From contig WGMU01000017.1 of NCBI GenBank assembly GCA_016124895.1, positions 1-64,000 on the forward strand: DNA of 64,000 nucleotides, given 5' to 3'. Positions 1 to 9,232 of this stretch are shown here, piece after piece. The notes beneath the pieces were generated by a model. The model worked only from the letters and a program-made list of their open reading frames with translations, was not told the origin of the DNA and made no database searches. Source of the stretch: a bacterium. GTDB taxonomy: Bacteria > Planctomycetota > Planctomycetia > Planctomycetales > Planctomycetaceae. The number at the start of each line of letters is the position of its first letter. Position 1 is the first letter of the stretch. Position numbers and translations under genes: made by a program.

Positions 1-28
1 ACAACCCCAGCCAGTTCGACATCAGCAT
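1..28 (-). CDS. N-terminal fragment of a gene leaving the left edge
   Basis: An ATG on the minus strand at 28-26 opens a frame that reads nine codons (MLMSNWLGL) before the window ends. It overlaps the stop of the preceding 48-codon frame in an ATGCTGA arrangement typical of translationally coupled neighbours. Nothing about function can be said. The fragment is too short to prove that it is coding; it may be chance. Confidence 0.25.
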
Positions 29-168
29 GATTCGGCCCTTTGGTTTACGAGAGAAAAACAAACGCCAGAGAAGCGTCCGCCCGACGAAAGCATGAACGCA
101 TCACTGAGTTCCATGCGCCCAATACGCCCGTCCGGCCACTCGATTCGCACGTCCACAAAGCGGAGCAT
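22..168 (-). CDS. small hypothetical protein, 48 aa (possible)
   Basis: A minus-strand frame begins with ATG at 168-166, directly after a TGA in the same frame, and ends with TGA at 24-22. The product starts MLRFVDVRIEWPDGRIGRME, a plausible soluble sequence with alternating charged and hydrophobic residues, and its stop overlaps a further ATG that leads off the left edge. No family is recognised. The ribosome binding site is weak (AGGTG about 13 bases upstream). It could be the 5' gene of an operon lying mostly outside the window, or a chance frame. Confidence 0.3.
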   Translation of the reverse strand: MLRFVDVRIEWPDGRIGRMELSDAFMLSSGGRFSGVCFSLVNQRAESC

Positions 169-533
169 TCAATCGTTCACACCTGACTTTGTCGACAGAA
201 AACATTCCGGTTTTTCCAGAAACATCAAAATTCCCGAATCGAACGATCCGGCAGACACTGAGCGGTCACATCCGAATGATGAGCAGCAGTCGGTAAGACT
301 CGACAACCGGATTCTGCCCCGCCCGAACCCCGATTCGGGGACAACAAGACAGATCGGTATCGGCCTGAAGTGCCGTGGCTGCTTAGACTTCGCCGACAAC
401 AGATGACGACGCTCCCAGCGAAACAGCGAGTCGTCAAAGTGCGAACTTTCGACGCCTGAGTCATGAAGCCGGGGCTCGGCTGAAACGTGGACGACCCCTG
501 CATTCCTGAGGCGAATGACAACGGGACTCAAGG
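169..533. other. intergenic region with one hairpin
   Basis: No convincing gene is seen in these 365 bases; the frames that cross it have no recognisable sequence. A hairpin at 432-454 (CGTC plus AAAGT, loop GCGA, ACTTT, one unpaired C, then GACG) lies about 80 bases upstream of the start at 534. The region must hold the promoter of the large plus-strand gene and possibly that of the minus-strand small gene, but no clear -35/-10 pair could be chosen. Confidence 0.5.
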
Positions 534-3500
534 ATGAGAAACCTGCATGGACCGATTATGGCGAGAGCAGGCGCCGGCCTGACTGTCGTCGGAATTCTTC
601 TGAGCTGGAATTCGATCGCGTCGGCGGATGATCCGTTTCAGCTTCGGCCGGTGCAGCAGTCGGAGAACACAAACGCCGTGGCGACGCATCCGTGGCAGGA
701 TGACGCTTCGCTGCACGATGTGGAGTTTCTCGGGAATCGGACGGGATGGGCCGTCGGGGATCACGGGACGGTCTGGAAGACAGCGGACGGCGGCGAGTCG
801 TGGGTTCGTGTGCCGGTGCCGTTTGATCTGTCGCTGCGAAGCGTCTGCTTTCTGGCTCAGGAAGTGGACGGCAACCGGGTCGCGACGAGTCAGGTTGCCT
901 GGATTGCCGCTCGCGGAACTCAGCCATATTCGCGCGTTGGGTTCGGCGTTCTGCTGAAGACGACGGACGGCGGGAAGTCGTGGGAGCTGGTCGGTGACAA
1001 GCAGAATCTTCCGCCGCTGAACTATGTGCGGTTCTTTGGAGCCGATCGAGGAATCGCCGTCGGGGAAGCGACGGCTGAATTTCCGTCGGGGGTGCTGATC
1101 ACCGAGGACGGTGGAGCAACCTGGCAGGCGGCTCCTGGTGCGCGTTCGCCGGGGTGGCTGGCGGCGGCGTTTAACGATCTGAATGACGGGACGGTTGTCG
1201 GGCCGCACGGTCGGCTGGCTCTGGTCGCAGGGACGAGTGTTGCTCCGCCACGCGTCGATACGAACAGTCTGCGATCGATTCGCGGTGTCGCGATGGCGGA
1301 CGGTCTGAATGGCTGGGCGGTCGGCGATGGGGCGCTCGTGCTGCAGTCGAGCAACGGCGGCGTGACGTGGGAACCGCCGGCCGGATTCGACGGCTATCGG
1401 ATGTCGCGGTTTGTCGATCTCGCGGCCGTCGCGGCAGTCGGCGACTCGGCCTGGGTTGCCGGCAGTCCGGGCTCAGCGGTGTGGCTGACGCACGACGGCG
1501 GCGAAACCTGGCAGCGATCGCTGACTGGGCAGACGGCTCCGATCCGGGCACTCCACTTCAGCTCGACAGCGGTCGGCTGGGCCGTCGGAGATTTCGGCAC
1601 GATTCTGCGGACCGTCGACGGTGGGCGTTCGTGGCAGACATCGCGGGGAAGTTCGCGCCGGGCCGCGGTCCTCGCGATTCACTCGCGCGCGGATCGGATT
1701 CCCTTCGGAGCGATCACGAAGTACGCAGGCGACGAAGGCTTCCGCATGGTGACGCTGCTTGTGCCACGACGCGAGAACAACGAAGCGGCGGCGCTCGCGT
1801 TTGAGCGACAGGCGTACGATGCCGTGACGACGGTCGGTGGCAACTCGTCTGAAATCGGCTGGCGGTTGCCGATCGGACTGCCGGAACTTGACGACAGTCT
1901 CGACGCGCTGACGGCCGAATGGCAGAAGCATACGGAAGGCAAACTGGTCGACGTTGTCATCTCGAACCTGACCGCGGCCATCCGGACCTGGCGGCCAGAG
2001 ATCGTGGTCATCGAACAGCCGGGCAAGAGCGACGCGGCCGCGATACTGGTCCGCGACGCCGTCACACGAGCCGTCGAAGAGGCTGCAGATCCGACGAGGC
2101 ATTTCGATCACCAGGATCTGGCCGGGCTGAGTCACTGGCAGGTTCGCAAAGTCTTTCTGAGGGCGCCGGACGGGACTCAGGCGAGTGTTTCGATCGACCC
2201 GTTCGACGTACTGCCGCGACTGGGCGGAACGGTTGAAGCGGCCGCGTCGCTTGGCCGATCGCGGTTGTTGCCTGCTGCAGCAATTCCGGAAGCCGAGCCG
2301 TTCGTGCCACTCGACGCCGACGACGACAAGTTCACTCTGGTGTCGCATCGCGAACTGTGGACCGGCTTGTCGATTGCTCCGGATTCAGACGCGCGGCGTC
2401 CGGCGCTGCCGTTCGATGAAGCCGCCTTCGAGGCTCAGCAGGAATCGGCGCGGCAGCAGCGCAACTTCCGAGGCATTGCGAAGTCGATGATGCAGAAGCC
2501 GTCTCAGGCGGCGCAGCTTGTGGCCGAGTTGCGCAGCGAGGTACGGAATCTGCCGCGGGCTCAGGCGGCTCTGCAGATTGCTCACCTGGCAAACGATTAC
2601 CGGCGTTCCGGACAGTGGGACCTGGCGGAGGCGACGATGATCGAGCTGATCGACCTGTATCCGGAACAGCCGATCGCGGCGGAAGGAATGCTCTGGCTGC
2701 TGCATCTGTGGAGCAGTGACGAGATGGCCTGGCAGCGCAGTCGCGGCGTCGACCTGACGGCTCAGCGACTGCGGACCAGCCAGTCGTCGATCTCCGGGCG
2801 GATCGACCGGATTCTGCAGGCGGTTAACCGGCCGTCCGACGATCCACTCAAACTGGCGCAACAGCTTGCCGGCAATCCGCTCGACGACCTGGAACTCGAT
2901 GCCGCGCTGCCGTCGCAGAATTCGACGGACTGGCAGACAGCGACACTGGCGTACTGGCAGCAGCAGGCAATCCAACTGGCACGCGTGATTCAGAAGCGGT
3001 TGCCGGAAGCATATCTGATCCCGGAAGTTCGCTGGCCGATCGCGTCGGTGCTGCGCCGTCAGGGGCAGTATCCGGTGGCCGATGCTCTGTATCGGAAGTT
3101 CGTTTCGGTGGACCGGAACGATCCAGCAGGACGAATTGCCGGTGGCGAAATCTGGCTCGCTCAGCCGGCCGATCAAATGCCGCCCCATCTGCAGAACTGC
3201 TCGATGGCGACGGTGCGACCGTATCTCGACGGCGTACTTGGCGATGACTGCTGGCAGGAAGCAACGGAGTTGCGTCTTGTAGACGGCGGTGGAGTGGAAG
3301 CTGACAGCGATGCAGGGCGTGAGTCAGCGATTGTTTTCCTCTCGTACGATGATCTGTTTCTGTATTTCGCCGCGAGTGTGCCTCGGCAGCGGAACACGGA
3401 AGGCATCGAGCCGAAGCTTGAAGGACGACGCCACGATGCTGATCACTCGGGATTCGACCGCATCTCGCTGTGGCTCGACATCGATCGCGATTACGCGACG

Positions 3501-3785
3501 AGCTACCGGATTACGATCGATCAGCGCGGTCAGGTATCCGAGTCCTGCTGGGAAAACACTGGCTGGAATCCAAAGCTGCATGTGGCCGTCGCTGCTGATG
3601 CGGCGCGCTGGCGCGTCGAGATGGCCATCCCGTTTGCAGAACTGGCACCGCGAGCGGCCCGGCCACGCGATGCCTGGGCCGTACGCGTCACGCGGACGAT
3701 GCCTCACGTCGGCTGGCAAAGCTGGATCCCGCCATTCTCTGGCGCAGAGAACTCCGAGTCCTTCGGGATTGTGCAGTTCCGCTGA
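534..3785 (+). CDS. exported Ycf48/BNR-type propeller protein with a degenerate PIG-L-like region, helical repeats and CBM9-like C-terminus
   Basis: A 1083-residue protein with an N-terminal signal peptide ending in ASA-DD near residue 31. Residues about 55-370 contain repeated blades with GWAVGD and T.DGG.SW motifs, as in Ycf48-like and BNR propellers. Residues about 375-560 resemble the PIG-L/LmbE deacetylase fold (VLAIHSRADRIPFGA, then IRTWRPEIVVIEQP) but the metal-binding HPDD is replaced by HSRAD, so activity is unlikely. Residues about 620-880 are helical and TPR-like. The last 180 residues resemble a CBM9/DOMON-like sugar-binding sandwich (SLWLDIDRDYATSYR, then VEMAIPFAEL). The role is unknown; it probably acts at the cell surface or in the periplasm. 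The ATG at 534 was chosen because it gives a full signal peptide, although the ribosome binding site is poor; the ATG at 558 is an alternative. Confidence 0.85.
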   Translation: MRNLHGPIMARAGAGLTVVGILLSWNSIASADDPFQLRPVQQSENTNAVATHPWQDDASLHDVEFLGNRTGWAVGDHGTVWKTADGGESWVRVPVPFDLSLRSVCFLAQEVDGNRVATSQVAWIAARGTQPYSRVGFGVLLKTTDGGKSWELVGDKQNLPPLNYVRFFGADRGIAVGEATAEFPSGVLITEDGGATWQAAPGARSPGWLAAAFNDLNDGTVVGPHGRLALVAGTSVAPPRVDTNSLRSIRGVAMADGLNGWAVGDGALVLQSSNGGVTWEPPAGFDGYRMSRFVDLAAVAAVGDSAWVAGSPGSAVWLTHDGGETWQRSLTGQTAPIRALHFSSTAVGWAVGDFGTILRTVDGGRSWQTSRGSSRRAAVLAIHSRADRIPFGAITKYAGDEGFRMVTLLVPRRENNEAAALAFERQAYDAVTTVGGNSSEIGWRLPIGLPELDDSLDALTAEWQKHTEGKLVDVVISNLTAAIRTWRPEIVVIEQPGKSDAAAILVRDAVTRAVEEAADPTRHFDHQDLAGLSHWQVRKVFLRAPDGTQASVSIDPFDVLPRLGGTVEAAASLGRSRLLPAAAIPEAEPFVPLDADDDKFTLVSHRELWTGLSIAPDSDARRPALPFDEAAFEAQQESARQQRNFRGIAKSMMQKPSQAAQLVAELRSEVRNLPRAQAALQIAHLANDYRRSGQWDLAEATMIELIDLYPEQPIAAEGMLWLLHLWSSDEMAWQRSRGVDLTAQRLRTSQSSISGRIDRILQAVNRPSDDPLKLAQQLAGNPLDDLELDAALPSQNSTDWQTATLAYWQQQAIQLARVIQKRLPEAYLIPEVRWPIASVLRRQGQYPVADALYRKFVSVDRNDPAGRIAGGEIWLAQPADQMPPHLQNCSMATVRPYLDGVLGDDCWQEATELRLVDGGGVEADSDAGRESAIVFLSYDDLFLYFAASVPRQRNTEGIEPKLEGRRHDADHSGFDRISLWLDIDRDYATSYRITIDQRGQVSESCWENTGWNPKLHVAVAADAARWRVEMAIPFAELAPRAARPRDAWAVRVTRTMPHVGWQSWIPPFSGAENSESFGIVQFR

Positions 3786-3808
3786 GGCCGGCGATCTGGC
3801 CCCTCAGC
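3781..3808 (+). terminator. possible terminator hairpin
   Basis: GCTGAGG at 3781-3787 pairs with CCTCAGC at 3802-3808, with further GC pairing inside, overlapping the stop codon of the propeller-protein gene. There is no T-run after it, so a Rho-independent role is doubtful. The rest of the 173-base gap to the next gene shows nothing clear. Confidence 0.3.
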
Positions 3809-3958
3809 TCTCGCCCTCATCCCGAGTGGAAATGCTGATTGCTGTGTGCGGTCGCGTGCCGATAAACTCTCTGGCCTGCCGGCGACGACCGAGTGTCTCG
3901 CGGAAACGGGCTCGTTGCCCGCCGCACTGTGGAGAGCTGAGCCCAGTGGAGAACAGTC

Positions 3959-5563
3959 ATGAGCGACTGCCCGAACTCGATGCGATTGCTGCAGGCAGTG
4001 TACCGGCGATTGAAGCTGCTGGCCGTGGGTCGGTCAGCTCAGATCATCACGCTGATTGTCGGGATCGTTTACCTCGCGACCTTTATCGCCAGTCGCGGAT
4101 TCGGCGTGCTGCCGGACTTCTTTCATCCGGCCTCGGTTCTGGCGATTCCGGCGGTTGGCACGCTGCTCGGAATGCTGATTCATCGTCGGCCGCGAGCTGA
4201 CGAGGCAGCTCGGCAGATTGATCGGCACGCGGCGAGTCAGGATCTGTTTCTGACGCTGACGCTGCTGGAATCTTCCGGTGGAAACTTTCAGCCGCTGGTC
4301 TGTCGGGATGCTGAGCGGCGGTCGGAGCAGCTCAAGCCGGAAAAGATCGTTCCGTATCAGTGGAAGCAGAGCCGGCTGCGCAGTGTCCTGCTCGCGGGAA
4401 TTCCGTGCCTGATCGCCGCAGTGATGCTGATGCCGCAGCTCGATCCGTTCGGACAGCAGGCCGAGGCGGCGAAGCTCGAAGAACAGGTCGCGGAACTCGA
4501 CAAGGCCAAAGAACTGACGCAGGAGCGGAAGGCGAAACTGGAGACAGCCGCTGACGAAGGAGAGATCTCCGAGGACGTCCGCAAGGCGCTGGAAGGCGTG
4601 GCGAAAACGTTTGGCGAGATGAAACGCGAGACGCCTGAGCTGAACGCCGACAAGTTGCGTGATCGGCAGAAAGAGGTTGCTTTGAAATGGCGCGACGTGC
4701 GGAACAGCGACGAACTGAAAGAGCTACTCAATAAAAATGCGTCGGCGCAGCACTTCGGGCGGTCGGCCGAGCAGATGAAAAAATGGGGCAAGGAACTTGA
4801 AGACGGCGAGCCCGATGAACTGATGAAAGAGCTGGAGAAGATGCGGGACACCCTGCAGAAACTCGCAAAAACGGAAGACCCGGTCGAGCGACAGAAGCTG
4901 CAGCAGGAACTCAAAAAGCAGATGAAACAGCTTGACGACTTCGCTCGCGAACACGTCAAGTCGCCGCAATTGCGGGCCGCTCTGCAGCGAGCGAAACAGC
5001 AGATGGAGGCGGCATCGACGAATCCCGAGATGGCAAGAGAAGCGCTGGCGGCCGCGATGGAATCGACGGAACTCGCGAAAATGGAACTGCAGGAGATCGC
5101 GAAAACCGCGAAGGAAATGAAGAAGCTGGAAGAGGCTCTGGAGGCGATTCAGAAAGCGAAGATGCTGAACTCGCTCGGCGAACTGCAGGAACTGGCTGAC
5201 GCCGCATCGCTGGAAGATTACGAACGGTTTTACGAAGAGCTGATGGGGCAGATGGAAGGCCAGGGGCGCGGGCAGGGCAACGAGCGCGGACGCGGTGGCG
5301 ATATCGAAGAGGAAGCAGACGCCGAGACCGACTACGAGAAGAAAAAGACGAGAACAACGATCGACGCTGGCAAGGTGCTGCTGTCAATCAAAACGAAGGG
5401 CCTCAGCGAGTCCGGCGACGTCAAAGAGAAGTACCAGGAACTGGTGCGTGAAGTTCGCAGTAGCCTGAGTGAGGTGATCGAACTGGAAGAAATTCCGCCA
5501 GGCTACGTGCCGGGAATCAAGAGCTACTTCGACGCGATTGCCGACGAGTCATCGAAAGACTAA
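3959..5563 (+). CDS. membrane-anchored coiled-coil protein
   Basis: A 534-residue protein. Residues about 28-50, 58-76 and 140-160 are hydrophobic and likely span the membrane; residues about 165-440 are rich in E, K, Q, A and L and should form a long coiled coil. A short Gly/Arg-rich stretch (GQGRGQGNERGRGG) is followed by a conserved-looking end, EIPPGYVPGIKSYFDAI, of the kind found in large planctomycete membrane proteins related to DUF4175 that often sit near MoxR/Bat-type genes; none of those genes is present here. The ATG at 3959 has GGAG nine bases upstream. It ends nine bases before the binding-protein gene of the ABC importer, so the two are probably cotranscribed. The function is unknown; a scaffold role is a guess. 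Confidence 0.75.
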   Translation: MSDCPNSMRLLQAVYRRLKLLAVGRSAQIITLIVGIVYLATFIASRGFGVLPDFFHPASVLAIPAVGTLLGMLIHRRPRADEAARQIDRHAASQDLFLTLTLLESSGGNFQPLVCRDAERRSEQLKPEKIVPYQWKQSRLRSVLLAGIPCLIAAVMLMPQLDPFGQQAEAAKLEEQVAELDKAKELTQERKAKLETAADEGEISEDVRKALEGVAKTFGEMKRETPELNADKLRDRQKEVALKWRDVRNSDELKELLNKNASAQHFGRSAEQMKKWGKELEDGEPDELMKELEKMRDTLQKLAKTEDPVERQKLQQELKKQMKQLDDFAREHVKSPQLRAALQRAKQQMEAASTNPEMAREALAAAMESTELAKMELQEIAKTAKEMKKLEEALEAIQKAKMLNSLGELQELADAASLEDYERFYEELMGQMEGQGRGQGNERGRGGDIEEEADAETDYEKKKTRTTIDAGKVLLSIKTKGLSESGDVKEKYQELVREVRSSLSEVIELEEIPPGYVPGIKSYFDAIADESSKD

Positions 5564-5572
5564 CCCGACCCG

Positions 5573-6652
5573 ATGACTGACTCTTTTCGTTCAGATGTCC
5601 GCGATGCAGCGTCGTTTTCCGAGCCACCGGTTTCGCGGCTGTCTGCTGTGCTGGCGACGGTGGTTGCGCTGCTCGGATTGCTGAGTCTGACATGGTGGGG
5701 CCGCGCAGCCGAAGACAGGCTCGTCGTTTACTGTGCTCACGACTCTGTTTACTCCGAAGAGGTCCTGCGCGACTTCGAGCGTGAGACGGGTATCCCGGTT
5801 GAGATTCGGTTTGACACGGAGGCAACAAAGTCGCTCGGCCTCGTCAGTCTCCTTGTGGCCGAACGTGACCGTCCGCGGTGCGACGTGTTCTGGAATAATG
5901 AAGTGCTGGGCACGATGAAGCTCAAGGAGCACGGCGTACTGGAGCCGTACACCGGGACCGGCTACGAACGCATCCCGCAGCGGTATCGCGATCCGGACGG
6001 GTACTGGACCGGCTTTGGTGCGCGGCTGCGGGTTTCCATTGTGAATACTGATCGGCTCGCGGCCACCGACGAAGTGATCGCAGCAGCCTTTGACAGCGGC
6101 GACCTGTCACGCATCGCCGTTGCGACACCGCTGTACGGGACAACGTTGACGCATTACTCGGTGCTGTGGCAGCAGTGGGGTGAAGAGCGGCTCAAGCAAT
6201 GGCACGCTGACGTTCACAATCGCGGCATCGTCGAGGTGAAGGGCAACGCCGTTGTGAAGAATCTGGTTGCCGCCGGAAAGTGCGATCTCGGCTGGACGGA
6301 CACGGATGATTTCTTTCTCGCGGTCGATGACGGAGCGCCCGTCGAGATGCGTCCGGTTCGGGCACCGTCGGGCGAGACGATCTGCATTCCGAACTCGGTC
6401 GCGATCGTGCGCCGCTGCCGGCACCGCAAGCTGGCCGAACGGCTGGTCGATTATCTGCTCTCGGAAGAGGTTGAACTGCGGCTGGCGAAGTCACGATCGC
6501 GGCAGGTCCCACTGGGCGCGGTCAACGAGTCGCGGCTTCCCGAGCAGGTCCGTCAGTCGCGGCCGTACGTCGCGGAAGGCGTTGATCTGAACGCAATCGC
6601 GGAGGCGCATCGAGAGTGCCTGGACTGGCTGCGTTCGGAGTATTCCGAATGA
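5573..6652 (+). CDS. ABC transporter substrate-binding protein, iron(III)-type
   Basis: A 359-residue periplasmic binding protein of the FutA/FbpA class (extracellular solute-binding family). It starts with about 20 cytoplasmic residues, then a hydrophobic segment (about residues 22-44) that may be an anchor or a long signal peptide, then RLVVYCAHDSVYSEEVLRDF, the usual start of the mature fold in ferric-iron binding proteins. Later parts such as GTTLTHYSVLWQQWGEE, GWTDTDDFFLAVDDG and PNSVAIVRR fit the family. It would deliver ligand to the permease and ATPase encoded next; its stop overlaps the permease start (ATGA). Iron as substrate is inferred from family resemblance; other small ligands, such as thiamine or phosphonates, are possible. 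Confidence 0.85.
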   Translation: MTDSFRSDVRDAASFSEPPVSRLSAVLATVVALLGLLSLTWWGRAAEDRLVVYCAHDSVYSEEVLRDFERETGIPVEIRFDTEATKSLGLVSLLVAERDRPRCDVFWNNEVLGTMKLKEHGVLEPYTGTGYERIPQRYRDPDGYWTGFGARLRVSIVNTDRLAATDEVIAAAFDSGDLSRIAVATPLYGTTLTHYSVLWQQWGEERLKQWHADVHNRGIVEVKGNAVVKNLVAAGKCDLGWTDTDDFFLAVDDGAPVEMRPVRAPSGETICIPNSVAIVRRCRHRKLAERLVDYLLSEEVELRLAKSRSRQVPLGAVNESRLPEQVRQSRPYVAEGVDLNAIAEAHRECLDWLRSEYSE

Positions 6653-8214
6653 GCTTCGCTGCCGCCCTTGCATGGTCGCTGCTGCGAGCGGTCTTCGTTG
6701 CGGCTGTAGCCGTGCCTGTTTCGGCGTGGCAGGAGTCGGCGATGCGACAGCGGTCGGGCGGTCCGCGGCGCTGGTTTCTCGTTCTGATGTTCGCTCCGCT
6801 GTTCGCTCCGGATCTGCTGGTTGGCTATGCGTACGCAAGGTTCGACCTGTCACTGCTGCATCGACCGTTATGGAACGAAGCCTTCTATCTGGTCCTGCTG
6901 ACGCTGAAGTTCGCACCGGCCGGACTGGTGTTGCGACTGATCGCGCCGCCGCCGTTGCACTCGGCCGCCGCCGATCACTGCCGACGACTGCTGAGTTCGG
7001 CAGGCGATTCGCGACGTTCGCGGTTTGCTCGCCGCCCGCTCGCGAGCCGCCCGGTCGGAGTCGCGGTCGCGACGCTCGTTTTTCTGCTGGCGTTTCAGGA
7101 GTTCGAGATCGCGTCCGAGATGTCGGTCGCAGCGTGGGCCGTTCACCTCTTCGATTCGCAGGCTGACGGGCTGAATCTCGAAACACTGCTGCGGCGTACG
7201 AGCGTTCCGGCGGGGATTCAGATTGTTCTGACCGGGCTGCTGGTGTGGTGGCTTGCCGACTGGACCAGGCTGGAAGTGCCACGGTGGAACGAGCATGACG
7301 CATCGGCTGCGGCTTCGGGAACAAATGGCGCGGCGTTGTTGATGGCCGTCGCCGCGGCAGTACTGCTGCTGGTTCTTCCGCTGAGCATCGTCGGCGTGAG
7401 TGGCCTGAACGCCGCACGCTCGATCGTCGACAATCCGTCGCTGGTGCGATCGTTTGTGCCCGAACTGGCCGTGGCCATCATTCTGGCCGCAACCGCTGGA
7501 ATCGGAGCCGCCACTGTGTCTGCCTGGCTGGCTCACCGTCTGAGAGCGTCGTCAGCCAGAACCGTGATCGCGCCGACTTCGAACAATGTGGCATCAGAGC
7601 CCGTCGCGTTGCGTGATCGGAGTTGCTGGCTGATCGCGTTTGCGACGGTTGTGCTCGTCGTGATCGGCTCGCTGGGGTCGCTCGTTCTGAGCGCGTTCGT
7701 TCTGGCCGCAATTCAACTGCCGGGACTCGTCATCGTACGCGACACCGTGCTGCCGCTCGTCACGACACTGATTCTGTTTCTGCTGCCGCGCGGCCTGTTT
7801 CTGTTTCTGATCGTCGCGCCGGCATTGATTCGTGAGTCGGACTATCTGGCCGGTCTGCTGACACGTGACGCCGGCAGTCGGCGTCAGGCCTTCGGCGCGA
7901 GTCATCTCTGGGCGAGCGGCCCGCGACGCTCGCTGCTGCTGAGCGGCCTGCTGGGGTGGTGGGCATTTCTGAATCTGACCGCGACAGCAATGCTCTGCCC
8001 GGCGTCGATCAGTCTGCCGGGAACAACGGGAGCGATCGTGCCGCTGCCCGTGAGGCTTTACAACCTGATGCACTATGGCCGGAATGGCCCACTGTCGCTG
8101 ATGACGCTGCTGTCGGTACTCGTGCCGCTGGCCGTGTTTGTTCTGGTCGAACGACTGCTGGCGCTGCTCTGGCGCCGGCGATTCCAGTCGAGTTTTTCTG
8201 TATCGAATTACTGA
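6649..8214 (+). CDS. ABC transporter permease, iron(III)-type
   Basis: A 521-residue polytopic membrane protein with about twelve hydrophobic segments arranged as two halves, the layout of FbpB-like permeases that work as a single fused chain. The stretch DAGSRRQAFGASHLWASGP near residue 410 corresponds to the cytoplasmic loop that contacts the ATPase, though it is divergent. The ATG at 6649 overlaps the stop of the binding-protein gene, which indicates translational coupling; an upstream in-frame GTG at 6616 is less likely. It stands between the binding protein and the ATPase gene, which starts four bases downstream. Confidence 0.85.
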   Translation: MSFAAALAWSLLRAVFVAAVAVPVSAWQESAMRQRSGGPRRWFLVLMFAPLFAPDLLVGYAYARFDLSLLHRPLWNEAFYLVLLTLKFAPAGLVLRLIAPPPLHSAAADHCRRLLSSAGDSRRSRFARRPLASRPVGVAVATLVFLLAFQEFEIASEMSVAAWAVHLFDSQADGLNLETLLRRTSVPAGIQIVLTGLLVWWLADWTRLEVPRWNEHDASAAASGTNGAALLMAVAAAVLLLVLPLSIVGVSGLNAARSIVDNPSLVRSFVPELAVAIILAATAGIGAATVSAWLAHRLRASSARTVIAPTSNNVASEPVALRDRSCWLIAFATVVLVVIGSLGSLVLSAFVLAAIQLPGLVIVRDTVLPLVTTLILFLLPRGLFLFLIVAPALIRESDYLAGLLTRDAGSRRQAFGASHLWASGPRRSLLLSGLLGWWAFLNLTATAMLCPASISLPGTTGAIVPLPVRLYNLMHYGRNGPLSLMTLLSVLVPLAVFVLVERLLALLWRRRFQSSFSVSNY

Positions 8215-8218
8215 CGTG

Positions 8219-9232
8219 ATGGCAGACCCGGTCTGGCAACTGAAAGACATCTCTCTGATCGGCGGGCGAACGGCTCGGCTGAGTGGGATCGATCTGCAGA
8301 TTCAGCCGGGCGTGACCGCTGTACTGGGGGCATCAGGGGCCGGAAAGTCCTCGCTGCTGAGCCTGCTGGCCGGATTCGAGCGTCCGACGTCGGGAATGAT
8401 TGAGTTCTCTGCAGCGCCATCTGCCAGCCAGTTGCCGCTGTTCTGGAGCCCGCAGGATCACGGTTTATGGCCGCGTGCGACCGCCCGTGAGCACCTCGCG
8501 GCCGTCCGTCCTGACGCTCCGCAGATCGGCCGCTCGGTCGACGACTGGCTCCGGCTGTTGAGACTCGACACCGTGGCCGACGCGCTGCCGCATCGACTCT
8601 CGCAGGGCGAACGCTCGCGTCTGTCGCTCGGTCGGACGCTCGTCTCCGAAGCCCTCTGCCTCGTCCTCGACGAACCGCTCGCTCACGTTGATCCGATCCA
8701 CTGCCGCTCGTACCTCAAGCTGATCGCCGACCACGCAACGACGCTCGGCAGTACCGTCGTCTTCTCGACGCACGACCCGGCGAGCGTTCTGTGGATTGCC
8801 GACCGAGTGATCTGTCTCAGCGAATCGAAATGCGCCTTCAGCGGACCGGTCAACGAGCTGTATTTCCATCCGGCCACCGAAGAAACCGCCTGGCTGCTCG
8901 GCCCAGTAAACTGGCTGGCAGATCACAGCGCCGCGATGCGAACGATGATTGAAAACGAACCACCGGTCTGCGTGAGACCTCACGAGCTGCTTGTCCTTGA
9001 CCAGACAACCTGTTCGGTCTCTGCTGAGAACGAGTCGAGCGGCCTCGAACTCCTTAAAATCAACAGTGCGGGAGACCTCAGCGAACTGGTCATCCGCGAT
9101 GCGTCGAGTGAATCGTACCTTCTGCTTTCGACTCGTGTATCGGTGGGTCTGGCGAATGGTTCCCGCCTGCGATTGAGCTATGAACCGGACAGTCGGAGGC
9201 CGCAGGCTAACTCGCAGCGTCCATCCGGCTGA
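8219..9232 (+). CDS. ABC transporter ATP-binding protein, iron(III)-type
   Basis: A 337-residue ATPase that powers the importer. Walker A is GASGAGKS at residues 37-44, the signature motif is LSQGERSRLSLG, Walker B is CLVLDEPLAHVD, and the H-loop is FSTHD. The C-terminal 90 residues (from CVRPHELLVLD) match the TOBE-like domain of spermidine/ferric-type ATPases. The start at 8219 lies four bases after the permease stop. The 3' end overlaps the oppositely oriented WD40 gene by 26 bases. The C-terminal domain may sense ligand or regulator, as in related ATPases. Confidence 0.9.
   Translation: MADPVWQLKDISLIGGRTARLSGIDLQIQPGVTAVLGASGAGKSSLLSLLAGFERPTSGMIEFSAAPSASQLPLFWSPQDHGLWPRATAREHLAAVRPDAPQIGRSVDDWLRLLRLDTVADALPHRLSQGERSRLSLGRTLVSEALCLVLDEPLAHVDPIHCRSYLKLIADHATTLGSTVVFSTHDPASVLWIADRVICLSESKCAFSGPVNELYFHPATEETAWLLGPVNWLADHSAAMRTMIENEPPVCVRPHELLVLDQTTCSVSAENESSGLELLKINSAGDLSELVIRDASSESYLLLSTRVSVGLANGSRLRLSYEPDSRRPQANSQRPSG

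Noticed and set aside
169-531. 120-codon minus-strand frame before the left-edge small gene
   Set aside because: Sequence has no protein-like pattern or ribosome binding site, and it overlaps other open frames in the same gap.
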